Assembly (NCBI RefSeq): GCF_003217475.1 | Contig: NZ_QJSP01000009.1 | Coordinates: 186,001 to 250,000, forward strand | Length of the DNA: 64,000 nt | Origin: Williamsia limnetica | Lineage (GTDB): Bacteria > Actinomycetota > Actinomycetes > Mycobacteriales > Mycobacteriaceae | Reading direction: 5' to 3' | In this document: piece after piece, positions 26,580 through 35,702 of the stretch | How positions within the stretch are numbered: the stretch's first letter is position 1 | Layout of the letters: each line of letters starts with the position of its first letter | Program-made: the position numbers and the translations under genes | The notes under the pieces: model-generated | Seen by the model: the letters and a program-made list of their open reading frames with translations, nothing else | What the model was told of the DNA's origin: nothing | Databases searched by the model: none

Positions 26580-27626
26580 TCAGCCGCCGATATATGACAT
26601 CTCGATTTTGTTCGTCGTCACCGAATCGGTGGCTGCCGAACGTAATTCGGAGTATCTATCCTTGCGTCCGAGCCAGAGGCGTCGAAGTATTGCTTCCAGT
26701 TCGAGGTCGCTGGCCCCGGATCGTAAGTGCGACCGGAGATCGAACCCGCCGGAGGAGAACAGGCACGTGTGCACCTGTCCATCGGCCGACAGGCGCGCTC
26801 GAGTGCAACTGCGGCAGAAAGGATTGGTGACCGAACTGATCACACCGATCTCGCCCATTCCGTCGCGGTAGCGGTAGCGGGCGGCGACCTCTCCCGGGTA
26901 CCGCGGGGGCACAAGAGCGAGCGGGAAGACCGCGGAAATCGTGTCTACTATGATTCGAGCCGGCACGACTTCACCGAGATTCCAGCCGTTCGTGGTCCCG
27001 ACGTCCATGTACTCGATGAACCGGACTGTCGTATCGGTGCCGCGGAAGTGGTCGGCCAGGGCGAGTAGATGATCGTGACCGCCGTTGATCTCGCGGCGGA
27101 CGACGGCATTCAGTTTCACCGGTCCGAGGCCGGCTTCGGCCGCCGCAGCAATGCCGGCCAAGACTCGGGACAGTGGGATGCGGGTGTCGCTCATCTGCTC
27201 GAACACAACCGGATTGATCGAATCGAGACTGACCGTCACACGATCGAGTCCCGCAGCCTTCAGCGACACGGCGTGGGCGCCCAGCAGAGCACCGTTGGTC
27301 GTCATCGCGATGTCGAGGTCGGGATTGATGCGCAGCTCGGCGATGAGATCGGCGATTCCAGCCCGAAGCAGCGGTTCCCCGCCGGTGAGCCGGATCTTTC
27401 GGATACCTAGCCGGCCACCTACCCGGGCGACTCTCGCTATCTCGTCGAACGTCAGCAGGTCGCTGCGGGGGAGATAGGAATGGTCAGCACCGAACTTTTC
27501 CCGCGGCATGCAGTAGACACACCGGAAATTGCAGCGGTCGGTGACAGAGATTCGAAGATCGTGGAGTGGGCGCTCGAGTGTGTCTCGGACCACGCCGCTC
27601 GGGGCGCTCACGAGTACGGCTCCCAC
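26580..27626 (-). CDS. moaA: GTP 3',8-cyclase MoaA
   Basis: A 348-residue radical SAM enzyme. The SAM-binding cluster motif is CNFRCVYC (residues about 32-39), the second 4Fe-4S site is in PFCRSCTRARLSADGQVHTC near residue 265, and the C-terminus ends in GG (MSYIGG) as the family requires. It converts GTP to the cyclic precursor of molybdopterin. It overlaps moaE by 19 bases. Confidence 0.95.
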   Translation of the reverse strand: MGAVLVSAPSGVVRDTLERPLHDLRISVTDRCNFRCVYCMPREKFGADHSYLPRSDLLTFDEIARVARVGGRLGIRKIRLTGGEPLLRAGIADLIAELRINPDLDIAMTTNGALLGAHAVSLKAAGLDRVTVSLDSINPVVFEQMSDTRIPLSRVLAGIAAAAEAGLGPVKLNAVVRREINGGHDHLLALADHFRGTDTTVRFIEYMDVGTTNGWNLGEVVPARIIVDTISAVFPLALVPPRYPGEVAARYRYRDGMGEIGVISSVTNPFCRSCTRARLSADGQVHTCLFSSGGFDLRSHLRSGASDLELEAILRRLWLGRKDRYSELRSAATDSVTTNKIEMSYIGG

Positions 27627-28183
27627 TCATGGGCGGCGACGGCGACATCGGTGATCAGATTGCCCGTTTCGACCCAGGACGTCCCCTGTCCCTGGCGATG
27701 TTCCAGTTTCCAGACCGGTACGGCCGCTTTGAGGACGTCGATACAGAACTGTGCTGCGAGAAAGGCCTGCGTCCGATGTCCGGCTGACACGGCGACGAGT
27801 ACGGCGGCTTCGCCGGTGGCCACCAGGCCGGCTCTGTGGACGAGGGCGATGCGCCGGGTCTGCGGCCAGCGATCGAGCGCTGCTTCGGCGACCTCTTGCA
27901 TGCGGGAGACCGCACTGGTGGCGAACGTCTCGTACTCGATAGCGGTGACGTTGCCGGCGCTCGGGCCGCCGAGTGGGACCGAGTACTCGCGGACGGTGCC
28001 GGTGAACGTGACCACCGCGCCACACTCGGGGACAGTGGCCCAGTCGATCATCTCGGCGACCGGCAACGGACTGTCCGTGACGTCGATGTGCAGGGCCGTG
28101 CGAGGGCTGGTGCGCAGTGGTACGGGGGTCATGGGACTCAGTGTGATGCTCGATGAGCCCGTGTAATCGTCGTAGCGCGCCAA
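27608..28183 (-). CDS. moaE: Molybdopterin synthase catalytic subunit MoaE
   Basis: A protein of up to 191 residues; the MoaE domain starts near residue 40 with VAEMIDWATVPECGAVVTFTG. The two active-site lysines are in IDVLKAAVPVWKLEHRQG and HRTQAF precedes them. The 30-residue N-terminal lead is longer than usual, so an internal start such as the Met at about residue 18 is possible. First gene of the moa run, divergent from the AraC regulator. Confidence 0.9.
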   Translation of the reverse strand: MARYDDYTGSSSITLSPMTPVPLRTSPRTALHIDVTDSPLPVAEMIDWATVPECGAVVTFTGTVREYSVPLGGPSAGNVTAIEYETFATSAVSRMQEVAEAALDRWPQTRRIALVHRAGLVATGEAAVLVAVSAGHRTQAFLAAQFCIDVLKAAVPVWKLEHRQGQGTSWVETGNLITDVAVAAHEWEPYS

Positions 28184-28358
28184 GAAGTTGACGCTCAGTG
28201 ACGTCGCCGGCGACTTCCTCTGACCAGCGTAGAAGCCGTCTACACACTGTTACCGAACCCCAACACGCACGTAACAACGCGGCTTACAGTTGAAGGTGAA
28301 CTGCCGAGGGCCTGCGGTCAGCCCCGCTCGGGCGCTCGGTGAGGAATCGAGGACGACT

Positions 28359-29369
28359 ATGCAAACTTCCGGGTTTTCGCTGCCGCAACGCACGAGCAGC
28401 ACTGCGGACTGGGCGGATATGCTTCATCAGCACTTTGTCGCGCTCGATGTCAGGGACACCGAGTCGGAACAGTTCACGGGTGCGGTCCGTAGTCATTCGC
28501 TGGCGCATCTTCAGGTGTCGAGCGTGCAATCACGTACCCAGAGAATCGAACGCAGTGGGTCATTGATCCGGGGCGACACCAGGGCCTACCTTCAGCTCGG
28601 CATGATGCGCAGAGGAAATGCGGTGGTCCGGCAAGACGGGCGGGAAGCGCTCGTCGGACGGGGCGACTACGTCTTGTACGAGACCAGCCGGCCCTTCGAT
28701 TGGATGGTCAACGGCGACGCCGCCGACGATCAATGGGTACTGGAGGTCTTCACGTGGCCGCGTTCGATGATTTCGCTGGGTGTCGACGAGTCGCGGGGGC
28801 TGACCGCGCGGACCTTTGACGGCGCCAGCGGGATGACGGGCGTCCTCGGACGGTTCCTGCACGATATCGTCACCGCCCGACCCGAGGTCGATCTGTCGAT
28901 GGGCGGGTCAGTGGCCGACGAGGTCGCAGACCTGGTCAGCGTGATTGCGCACACCATCGTCACCGGCGATGACCTGCGCCAGAACGTGGGGCTCAGCCGC
29001 AAGATCGATCAATACATCGACCAGCACCTGGGTGACCCGGATCTGTCGCCGACGGTGATCGCGCAGGCAACCTCGATCTCCAACCGGCAGCTCCACCGCA
29101 TCTTCGCCGACAGGGACCTCACCGTGTCGCGGACCATCCGGATGAAGCGCCTGGAGAGTTGCCGGCGAGAGATCATCGCGTCGATCGCGAAGGACCGGTC
29201 GCTGACAGAGATCAGCCGGAAATGGGGTTTCACCGATCTGGCGGTCTTCGGTCGAGCGTTCAAGGATGTGTACGGGGTCAGTCCGCGGCAGTATCGCGCT
29301 GCGGCGTCTGCGGCTTCGAACGATCCCCGCGCGGTGACTCGGCCGCGCCGAACACACGACATCGAGTAG
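28359..29369 (+). CDS. AraC family regulator
   Basis: A 336-residue regulator. The N-terminal two thirds resemble the AraC-binding-like cupin (RGDYVLYETSRPFDW). The C-terminal AraC/XylS domain has two helix-turn-helix units (LSPTVIAQATSISNRQLHRIF and LTEISRKWGFTDLAVFGRAF) and ends with YGVSPRQYR. ATG 28359 has GAGGA six bases upstream. It lies between the moa genes and the ferredoxin reductase, convergent with the latter. This type often activates alkane, aromatic or nitrile oxidation genes, but the target here is unknown. Confidence 0.9.
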   Translation: MQTSGFSLPQRTSSTADWADMLHQHFVALDVRDTESEQFTGAVRSHSLAHLQVSSVQSRTQRIERSGSLIRGDTRAYLQLGMMRRGNAVVRQDGREALVGRGDYVLYETSRPFDWMVNGDAADDQWVLEVFTWPRSMISLGVDESRGLTARTFDGASGMTGVLGRFLHDIVTARPEVDLSMGGSVADEVADLVSVIAHTIVTGDDLRQNVGLSRKIDQYIDQHLGDPDLSPTVIAQATSISNRQLHRIFADRDLTVSRTIRMKRLESCRREIIASIAKDRSLTEISRKWGFTDLAVFGRAFKDVYGVSPRQYRAAASAASNDPRAVTRPRRTHDIE

Positions 29370-29371
29370 GT

Positions 29372-30361
29372 CTACCCCACGGCGTCGCTCGAGTGGCCCG
29401 GCATGACGGGTGCGGACGCGTCCAGGAGCGCTGCGATGTGATTGACCGCTATGGCGGCCTCGGCGAATCCGACCGAGATCAGCTTGACCTTGTCATCGTG
29501 CCCTGCGACGTCGCCGGCTGCGAAGACTCTGGGGCGACTGGTCCGCATCGCCCGATCGACCGCGATGTCGCGGCCCGCCTTGTCCAATCCCCATGAATTG
29601 ATCGGGCCCAGTGCGGCTTTGAAGCCGAGTGCGGCGACCACTGCCGACACGGCGAACTGGTGGCGGGCATCGGTGGTGCAGTGCGCGAGTGTCACGCCGT
29701 CGATGATCCCGGCGCCGCTGATGCTGTCGACCTCGAACGGCGTCATCACCTGAACCGTGGACGCCGCCAGGAGACCGACGCTGTGCTCATGCGCCCTGAA
29801 CTGTTCGCGTCGGTGAACGAGCACAACGGATTTGGCGATCGACTCCAGGCTGAGGGCCCAATCGACTGCAGAATCACCCCCGCCGACCACGACGACGTCT
29901 TCGCCGGTCAGCTCATCGAGCCGGGGCACGAAATAGCGCAGCCCACGACCTGCATAGTCGTTGCCGACCGGCAGGGGGCGAGGAGTGAACTTCCCGATCC
30001 CTGCGGTCACGAGAACGGCTCCGCCGGTCACGGTCTCACCGAGGTCGGTGGTGACGGCAATCCCGTCTGGGATATCCACCAGTTCCGTTGCCACATGGCC
30101 GAAGAGATAGCGCGGTTTGGATTGATCGGCCTGCTCGGTGAGAGCGTCGACGAGGCTCTGCGCGCGGATCGCCGGGTATCCGGCCACGTCGAAGATCTTC
30201 TTCTCCGGGTACAGGGTGGTCATCTGGCCGCCGGCTTGCGGGAGCGAGTCGATCACGGTCACCCGCATCCCGCGGAACCCGGCGTAGTAGGCGCCGTAAA
30301 GGCCTGCCGGGCCGGCGCCGACGATGATCAGATCGCAGTCGAGACTGTGGTCACTGTTCAC
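29372..30361 (-). CDS. Ferredoxin-NADP+ reductase (thioredoxin-reductase type)
   Basis: A 329-residue FAD/NAD(P)H enzyme with the FAD motif VGAGPAGLYGAYYAGFRG, the nucleotide motif VVVGGGDSAVDWAL near residue 155 and FAAGDVAGHDDKVKLISVGFAEA near residue 285. There is no CxxC, so it is not thioredoxin reductase but the Bacillus YumC-like ferredoxin reductase type. It overlaps the ferredoxin gene by eleven bases and is last in the molybdoenzyme-ferredoxin-reductase operon, an obvious electron link between NADPH and the ferredoxin. Confidence 0.9.
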   Translation of the reverse strand: MNSDHSLDCDLIIVGAGPAGLYGAYYAGFRGMRVTVIDSLPQAGGQMTTLYPEKKIFDVAGYPAIRAQSLVDALTEQADQSKPRYLFGHVATELVDIPDGIAVTTDLGETVTGGAVLVTAGIGKFTPRPLPVGNDYAGRGLRYFVPRLDELTGEDVVVVGGGDSAVDWALSLESIAKSVVLVHRREQFRAHEHSVGLLAASTVQVMTPFEVDSISGAGIIDGVTLAHCTTDARHQFAVSAVVAALGFKAALGPINSWGLDKAGRDIAVDRAMRTSRPRVFAAGDVAGHDDKVKLISVGFAEAAIAVNHIAALLDASAPVMPGHSSDAVG

Positions 30362-30671
30362 GAGTCGCGAATCCTTCCACGATGGGGTGATCGTGCCCGA
30401 TCGGTCCGAAATCCTCTGCGCCGCCCTCGGCTTCGGTTTCCTCGATGAACTCGGCCGCAGCTTCCCGGAACGGTTCCTTGTCCTCCGGCAGTTTGTGCTC
30501 GGAGAAGATCGCGTCGTTGGGACAGACCGGCATGCACTTGCCGCAGTCGACGCACTCGTCCGGGTTGATGTACATCATCCTGGCGCCCTCGTAGATGCAA
30601 TCCACGGGGCATTCCTCCATGCACGCCTTGTCGAGGATGTCGAGGCAGGGATCGGTGATCACGTAGGTCAT
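30351..30671 (-). CDS. 7Fe ferredoxin (FdxA type)
   Basis: A 106-residue ferredoxin. The N-terminal half has the 3Fe-4S and 4Fe-4S ligands CLDILDKACMEECPVDC and ECVDCGKCMPVCP, followed by the long acidic tail normal for actinobacterial FdxA. It overlaps the molybdoenzyme gene upstream (ATGA) and the reductase downstream, so all three are probably made together and work as one electron chain. Confidence 0.93.
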   Translation of the reverse strand: MTYVITDPCLDILDKACMEECPVDCIYEGARMMYINPDECVDCGKCMPVCPNDAIFSEHKLPEDKEPFREAAAEFIEETEAEGGAEDFGPIGHDHPIVEGFATREQ

Positions 30672-32833
30672 GACGCCAGCTCCACCTGGACGAGGGTGTC
30701 GGAGAAGGTGGGCGCGTTTCCGAGGTCGGCGAACCTGGTGGGGTTCAACGATGCGGGGGTCGACAGCGACTTTGCGTTCTTGCGCCAGTAGCCCATGTTG
30801 CAGACGGTCACACCGGTCAGGACGCTCTTGTCGAGTTTGGCGAGCACAGAGAACTCACCGCGGTCATTGAAGATCCTCACGGTGTCGCCATTGCCGATAC
30901 CACGCGCTTCTGCGTCGGCGGGGTTGATGAGAAGCATGGGCTCTTTCTGTACTTTGCGATGGAAGTCGAGGTTGCCGAAGCTGGAGTTGAGGTAGGCATG
31001 GGACTTGGGAGTGATCAGGTTGAGTGGGTATCGGGCGGCGAGTTCCGGATTGGTCCGCAGGGACTCGTTCGGCGCGATGTAGTGGGGAAGTGGGTCGATG
31101 GGCTGGCCGGGCTGATGGTCGTTGGAGCCTTGCCGGAAGAGTGGAAGGACGAAGTTGCCGCCGGCAGCCATCGACGACAGGAACTCTGTTTTGCCGGATG
31201 GGGTGCGGAAGTTACCTTCGGCATGGGGTGCGTACTCGTCGGGGGACGGCAGATTCAATCGCTGCCAACCCTTTTGCTTGAGTGACTCGATGGTGATGCC
31301 CTCCATTGCGGGTGCGTCCCAGTCGAACGATTCTGCGATGAGCTCCTCATCTGACCGCAGGAACGCCGCGTCGGTGAAGCCCATAGCCGCGGCCAGGCGC
31401 CGGAACATTTCACTGTTCGGGACCGCTTCGCCCCGGGGTTGGATGGAGCGGTTGTTGTAGGTGACGAACAGGTGGCCCCAGGAGAAGTTGATGTCGTCCT
31501 GTTCGAGCTGGGTGGTGGCGGGCAAGATGATGTCGGCGTAATCGGCCGTATCGGTGATGAAGTGCTCACTGACCACCGTGAACAGATCCTCGCGGCTCAG
31601 ACCGGCGATCATTCGTTCCTGGTCTGGGCACACCACCACCGGGTTGGAGTTGTAGACCATGAGTGCCTTGAGCGGCGTGTCGAGGTTCAGGCCCCCGGTG
31701 AGCGCCTCGCCGAGCTGATAGAGATTGATGACTCGTGTACCCGGGGTTTGTAATTCGGGGTGTAGGAAGGCAGGCCAGTTCACGGGGAATGCCCACAGCG
31801 GCAGTTGCAGCAGGCCGCCGCCGGGCTTGCGCCAGGCACCGATCAGCGCGGGCAGGCAGGAGATTGCGCGCACGGTCTGGCCGCCGCCGGCGGAGCGCTC
31901 GATGGCGACACCGATCCGGATGACGGCAGGTGCGTTCTGAGCGTATTCGCGGGCCAGGGTGTAGATGTCGTCGACCGGGATCCCGGTCTCTTCGGACGCC
32001 CACTCGGGGGTGTACTGCGCCACCCGCTCGGTCAGTTCGTCGTAGCCGACCGTGTACTTGTCGATGTAGTCGGCGTCGGTCAGTCCCTCGGCGATGATGA
32101 CGTTCATCATCGCGAGCGCCAATGCGCCGTCGGTCCCGGGCCGGATGGGGATGTACCAGCTCGCGGCTTTCGCCGTCCGCGTCTTGACTGGGTCGATCAC
32201 GACCACCTTGGCGCCGCGTTTCTTCGCTTCTGCGATGTACGGCCATAGGTGCAGGTTGGTGCTCATGACGTTCGCGGCCCAGATGACGATGTATTTCGAG
32301 TGCACAAAACTCTCGGGGTCGACACCTGCGCTGTCACCGATGGTCATCGCATAGGCGGTACACGAGCCCGCGTCGCAGTAGGTCCGTTCGGCCACCGTCG
32401 CGCCGAGCTTGTTGAAAAATGCGTCGCCGACGTTCAGTCCCTGGGTGATGCCCTGGGTGCCGAGATAGTTGCACGGCATGATCGCTTCGGGGCCGAACTC
32501 TTCGCTGATCGACCTGAACTTCGAGGCGATCGTGGCGATGGCCTCATCCCATGAAATACGCTCGAACTCGCCCGCCCCTTTCGGCCCGACGCGTTTGAGC
32601 GGATAGAGGACTCGATCCGGGCTGTAGACCTTGTCGAGGTAGTTGTCGACCTTGACGCAGAGCCCGCCGTTGGTGAACGGCATCGCCTTGCTGCCACGGA
32701 TGTCGGTGGCGACGCCGTCCTCGACGGTGACGACCATCGAGCACGAATCGGGGCAGTCCTGCGCACAGGCACCGAGAATGGTGATTGGGTCGGTGGGGGC
32801 TGACGTCTGCAACGGAATGTCTTGAACTGACAT
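30668..32833 (-). CDS. DMSO-reductase-family molybdopterin oxidoreductase
   Basis: A 721-residue bis-molybdopterin enzyme. The N-terminal 4Fe-4S site is CAQDCPDSCS with a later Cys in GGLCVK. Then come FERISWDEAI, TYCDAGSCTAYAMTIGDS where the metal ligand would lie, and the C-terminal MopB domain with LITPKSHAYLNSSFGN. There is no signal peptide, so it acts in the cytoplasm. The family covers formate dehydrogenases, reductases and hydratases; the substrate here is not evident. The directly coupled ferredoxin and ferredoxin reductase imply NADPH-linked electron transfer. Confidence 0.88.
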   Translation of the reverse strand: MSVQDIPLQTSAPTDPITILGACAQDCPDSCSMVVTVEDGVATDIRGSKAMPFTNGGLCVKVDNYLDKVYSPDRVLYPLKRVGPKGAGEFERISWDEAIATIASKFRSISEEFGPEAIMPCNYLGTQGITQGLNVGDAFFNKLGATVAERTYCDAGSCTAYAMTIGDSAGVDPESFVHSKYIVIWAANVMSTNLHLWPYIAEAKKRGAKVVVIDPVKTRTAKAASWYIPIRPGTDGALALAMMNVIIAEGLTDADYIDKYTVGYDELTERVAQYTPEWASEETGIPVDDIYTLAREYAQNAPAVIRIGVAIERSAGGGQTVRAISCLPALIGAWRKPGGGLLQLPLWAFPVNWPAFLHPELQTPGTRVINLYQLGEALTGGLNLDTPLKALMVYNSNPVVVCPDQERMIAGLSREDLFTVVSEHFITDTADYADIILPATTQLEQDDINFSWGHLFVTYNNRSIQPRGEAVPNSEMFRRLAAAMGFTDAAFLRSDEELIAESFDWDAPAMEGITIESLKQKGWQRLNLPSPDEYAPHAEGNFRTPSGKTEFLSSMAAGGNFVLPLFRQGSNDHQPGQPIDPLPHYIAPNESLRTNPELAARYPLNLITPKSHAYLNSSFGNLDFHRKVQKEPMLLINPADAEARGIGNGDTVRIFNDRGEFSVLAKLDKSVLTGVTVCNMGYWRKNAKSLSTPASLNPTRFADLGNAPTFSDTLVQVELAS

Positions 32834-33025
32834 GCGGATCTCCTCTGGGCCGGCGGCGAGATGGGAATCAGCCTGCCAATTCCGTGGCCCTAAAAGTTGA
32901 TTCAGCGTGCCAACCTGTATGCGGTCAGCGCCCGATGAGAGTTCCGCAGTCGAACGGACGGGGGCTTTGCGGCCACTTCCTGGCTGGCTTACCCGATCAG
33001 ACCTTGGGAACCGCGTATGCGCTTG

Positions 33026-34039
33026 TCACAGCCATTGCTGGCGGCGGAACACGATGTAGAGGGCGATGGAGGAGGTCACCATCGCCAGCACGGCCATCGG
33101 GTATCCGCCCAACCATCGTAATTCGGGCATGTGCTCGAAGTTCATTCCGTAGATGCCGGCGATCAGGGTTGGGGCGAACAGTATTGCGCCCCAAGCAGAT
33201 ATCTTCTTGACTTGTTCGTTTTGCTCGATACTGACCTGGGTCATCGCCCGGATCTCTTCGTTCTGTTGCTGGGTCACCAGCGTGGCGTGGACGGTCAGTG
33301 CGTTCTGCAGGGTCATCCGGAAGGCATCCGCGCGTTCGGTGACGCGCAGGATGTGATCGAGGACGTCGCGGAAGCTGCGGCGCAACTCGAGGTTACCGTC
33401 GTTCTTGGCGTCTTCGCGCATCGCTTCGACCATGACGACCAGGGGTGCGGTGGCCCGCTGAAACTCCATCACTTCCCGGGACAAGTCGTAGATGCGGCGT
33501 GCGACTTCCGGTTGGCCGGTAAACAGCTGGTCTTCGATTTCATCGATATCGGTCTGCAGTCCTTCGATGACCGGCTCGTATTCGTCGACGACCTGATCGA
33601 TGATGGCGTAGAGCACCGCGTCGGTACCAAGTCCCAGTAAGTCGGGGGTGTCTTCGAGGCGATGGCGCACCCGCCCGAGGTCGGGGGCCTCTGCATGGCG
33701 AATGGTGACCACAAAGTCTGGGCCCACGAAGATGTGGACTTCGCCGAACTCGACCTTCTCGGTGTCTTCGATATACCGGGCCGGTCGCAGCACAACAAAC
33801 AGTTGATCGCCGTACCCTTCGAGCTTGGGTCGCTGATGCGCCGCGATCGCATCCTCGACCGCAAGATGATGCAGATTGAATTCGGAGGCGACGGAATCGA
33901 TCTCGGTCCGTCCGGGACGGTACAGCCCGATCCACGCCATGCCGCCACGTTCGCGCATCACTTCGTACGTCAGGTCGAGGCTTTCAGGGTTTTTTGTTCG
34001 TTTACCGTCGACATACACGGCGTTGTCGATGATCGCCAC
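33026..34039 (-). CDS. corA: CorA-like divalent cation transporter
   Basis: A 337-residue protein with the large cytoplasmic funnel domain and two C-terminal membrane helices. The family pore motif YGMNF sits at the end of the first helix, and the second (PMAVLAMVTSSIALYIVF) follows after a short loop. It mediates Mg2+ or Co2+ passage as a pentamer. It lies alone between the molybdoenzyme operon and the oxidoreductase gene, all on the minus strand. Confidence 0.9.
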   Translation of the reverse strand: MAIIDNAVYVDGKRTKNPESLDLTYEVMRERGGMAWIGLYRPGRTEIDSVASEFNLHHLAVEDAIAAHQRPKLEGYGDQLFVVLRPARYIEDTEKVEFGEVHIFVGPDFVVTIRHAEAPDLGRVRHRLEDTPDLLGLGTDAVLYAIIDQVVDEYEPVIEGLQTDIDEIEDQLFTGQPEVARRIYDLSREVMEFQRATAPLVVMVEAMREDAKNDGNLELRRSFRDVLDHILRVTERADAFRMTLQNALTVHATLVTQQQNEEIRAMTQVSIEQNEQVKKISAWGAILFAPTLIAGIYGMNFEHMPELRWLGGYPMAVLAMVTSSIALYIVFRRQQWL

Positions 34040-34164
34040 CGCTCACCCCCAATCGCTGCCTCTGATGACATCTGCTCGCTCGTATCGTAAACCCAGGTCC
34101 GGGACAGGCCTCCGCTTTGCGGTCAGGTCGGACCTACCGCGGTCGGCCCCGGCTCGGGCTGCGT

Positions 34165-35094
34165 TCAAGGCAGCACGATCACCTTGCCTGCGATTGGCCC
34201 GGCAGCTGCCTGCATGTGGAGGTCGGGCAGTTCGGCGAGTGGTATCCGTTGTGTTACCTCAACGGTCAGCGCGCCGGCGTCGACCAGGGACACGATCTCG
34301 GCAAGACGTGTGCGGTTCGGCTGAACGAACACGGTGGCAGCCCGCACATTCCGGGTCTTGTCGTCGGGGGTCGCCATGAACGCGGTGGTGCTGACCACGA
34401 CGCCGCCGTCGCGAACGGCTGTGACATACGTGGCGAATTGTTCGGGTTCGATGGGAGCGAGGTTGAGCAGTACGTCGACCTGCCCGTCGAGGACATCGAG
34501 TAACGCGGTGTTGGTGTGGTCGATGACGTGGTCGGCGCCAGCGGCGCGGACAGCGTCAATGCTGCGTGGGCTTCCTGTCGCAATGACCTGGACGCCTGCG
34601 CGCTTGGCCAGTTGAATCGCGTATTTGCCGACAACACCGCCCGCGCCGACGATCAGCACGCTCTGGCCGGCGATCAGTTGTCCGTCGTCGAACAGCGCCT
34701 GCCAGGCCGTGAGGGCCACAGAGGGTAGTGCCGCGGCGTCGGCCAACTGAATGCTGTTGGGGGCGTGCACCAGCGCCTCGGCCGGGGCGATCACGTACTC
34801 GGCTGCGCCGCCGTCAAGTTCCATCGGCAGGAACCCGATGACGGCGTCCCCGAGCGCAAGGCCTCTCACCCCTTCGCCGAGCGCATCAACCGTGCCCGAG
34901 ACGTCATATCCGGGGATGTGTGGCAAGACGATCGGGATCGGCAGAAATCCGGCTCGCATTCCGTTGTCGGCAGCGTTGAACGCTGACGCTGCCACACGCA
35001 CGCGAACCTGCCCGGCGGCCGGTGTCGGTAGCTCCACATCTCCGTACTGGAGGACCTCGGGACCGCCGACTTCGTGGAACTGAACTGCTTTCAT
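34165..35094 (-). CDS. Quinone-oxidoreductase-like zinc-free medium-chain dehydrogenase
   Basis: A 309-residue MDR-family enzyme. N-terminal MKAVQFHEVGGPEVLQYG, catalytic-domain IPGYDVSGTVDALG, and the NADPH site VLIVGAGGVVGKYAIQLAKR. No zinc-binding Cys cluster is seen, which fits the quinone oxidoreductase group. ATG 35094 has AGGAG six bases upstream. It is divergent from a MarR gene, with two matching operator-like repeats between them, so it is probably induced by an electrophile or quinone. Confidence 0.88.
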   Translation of the reverse strand: MKAVQFHEVGGPEVLQYGDVELPTPAAGQVRVRVAASAFNAADNGMRAGFLPIPIVLPHIPGYDVSGTVDALGEGVRGLALGDAVIGFLPMELDGGAAEYVIAPAEALVHAPNSIQLADAAALPSVALTAWQALFDDGQLIAGQSVLIVGAGGVVGKYAIQLAKRAGVQVIATGSPRSIDAVRAAGADHVIDHTNTALLDVLDGQVDVLLNLAPIEPEQFATYVTAVRDGGVVVSTTAFMATPDDKTRNVRAATVFVQPNRTRLAEIVSLVDAGALTVEVTQRIPLAELPDLHMQAAAGPIAGKVIVLP

Positions 35095-35114
35095 GGTGAA
35101 CTCCTCCGACAAAG

Positions 35115-35132
35115 TGCTTCGAATGTGAAGCA
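35115..35132. promoter_or_regulatory. Candidate MarR operator, site 1
   Basis: TGCTTCGAATGTGAAGCA has perfect TGCTTC/GAAGCA arms with a 6-base spacer. It lies about 20 bases upstream of the oxidoreductase start. Site 2 repeats the same arms 37 bases away. Confidence 0.6.
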
Positions 35133-35151
35133 ACTTTGACCAAGGTAACAG

Positions 35152-35169
35152 TGCTTTGGAATCGAAGCA
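35152..35169. promoter_or_regulatory. Candidate MarR operator, site 2
   Basis: TGCTTTGGAATCGAAGCA has TGCTT/AAGCA arms and the same 18-base length as site 1. It lies 17 bases upstream of the marR start, as expected for autorepression. Confidence 0.6.
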
Positions 35170-35186
35170 ACCGGTAGGCTGCTGTC

Positions 35187-35702
35187 ATGAGTGGAATCAG
35201 TGGGGAACAGGGGCTGACCCCTGTGGAGCTGGGCGCGTACCTAGCGTTGATAGAGGTGAGCAGCTTGGTGCGTCACGCAGTGGAACAGCAGCTACAGGAG
35301 GCGGGGAATCTCAGTTACGTGCAGTTCCAGTTGCTCGCCACACTCGGCGACGCACCGACCGGCAACCGGCGAATGACCGAACTGGCCGACGGCGTGGTCT
35401 ACAGCAGAAGCGGACTCACGTACCAGGTGGGTCTCCTTGAACGAGCGGGATTGGTGACGCGCAGCCCGTCCGAAGAAGACGAACGCGGAATCACCGTCAC
35501 AGTGACCGAAGCTGGACGCCGAGTGCTCGCGGCCGTGTTCCCCGGGCACATCGCCATAGTCCGGCAGCTACTCTTCGACGCATTGGACCAAAACGATGTC
35601 GACGACCTTGCCCGCGTACTCGCCAAAGCCCGAGACCACATGCGGACGATCCCGCCACGCTCGGCCAAACCCCGCCGAGGCGCCGGTCGACGGTCGGAGT
35701 GA
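35187..35702 (+). CDS. MarR family regulator
   Basis: A 171-residue MarR protein. The winged helix covers RRMTELADGVVYSRSGLTYQVGLLERAGLVTRSPSEEDERGITVTVTEAG-like text (residues about 50-110, here abbreviated: the RxMTELAD helix and the DERG wing). It is divergent from the quinone-oxidoreductase-like gene and most likely represses both genes through the two 18-base repeats. Its C-terminus is basic (RSAKPRRGAGRRSE). Confidence 0.9.
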   Translation: MSGISGEQGLTPVELGAYLALIEVSSLVRHAVEQQLQEAGNLSYVQFQLLATLGDAPTGNRRMTELADGVVYSRSGLTYQVGLLERAGLVTRSPSEEDERGITVTVTEAGRRVLAAVFPGHIAIVRQLLFDALDQNDVDDLARVLAKARDHMRTIPPRSAKPRRGAGRRSE

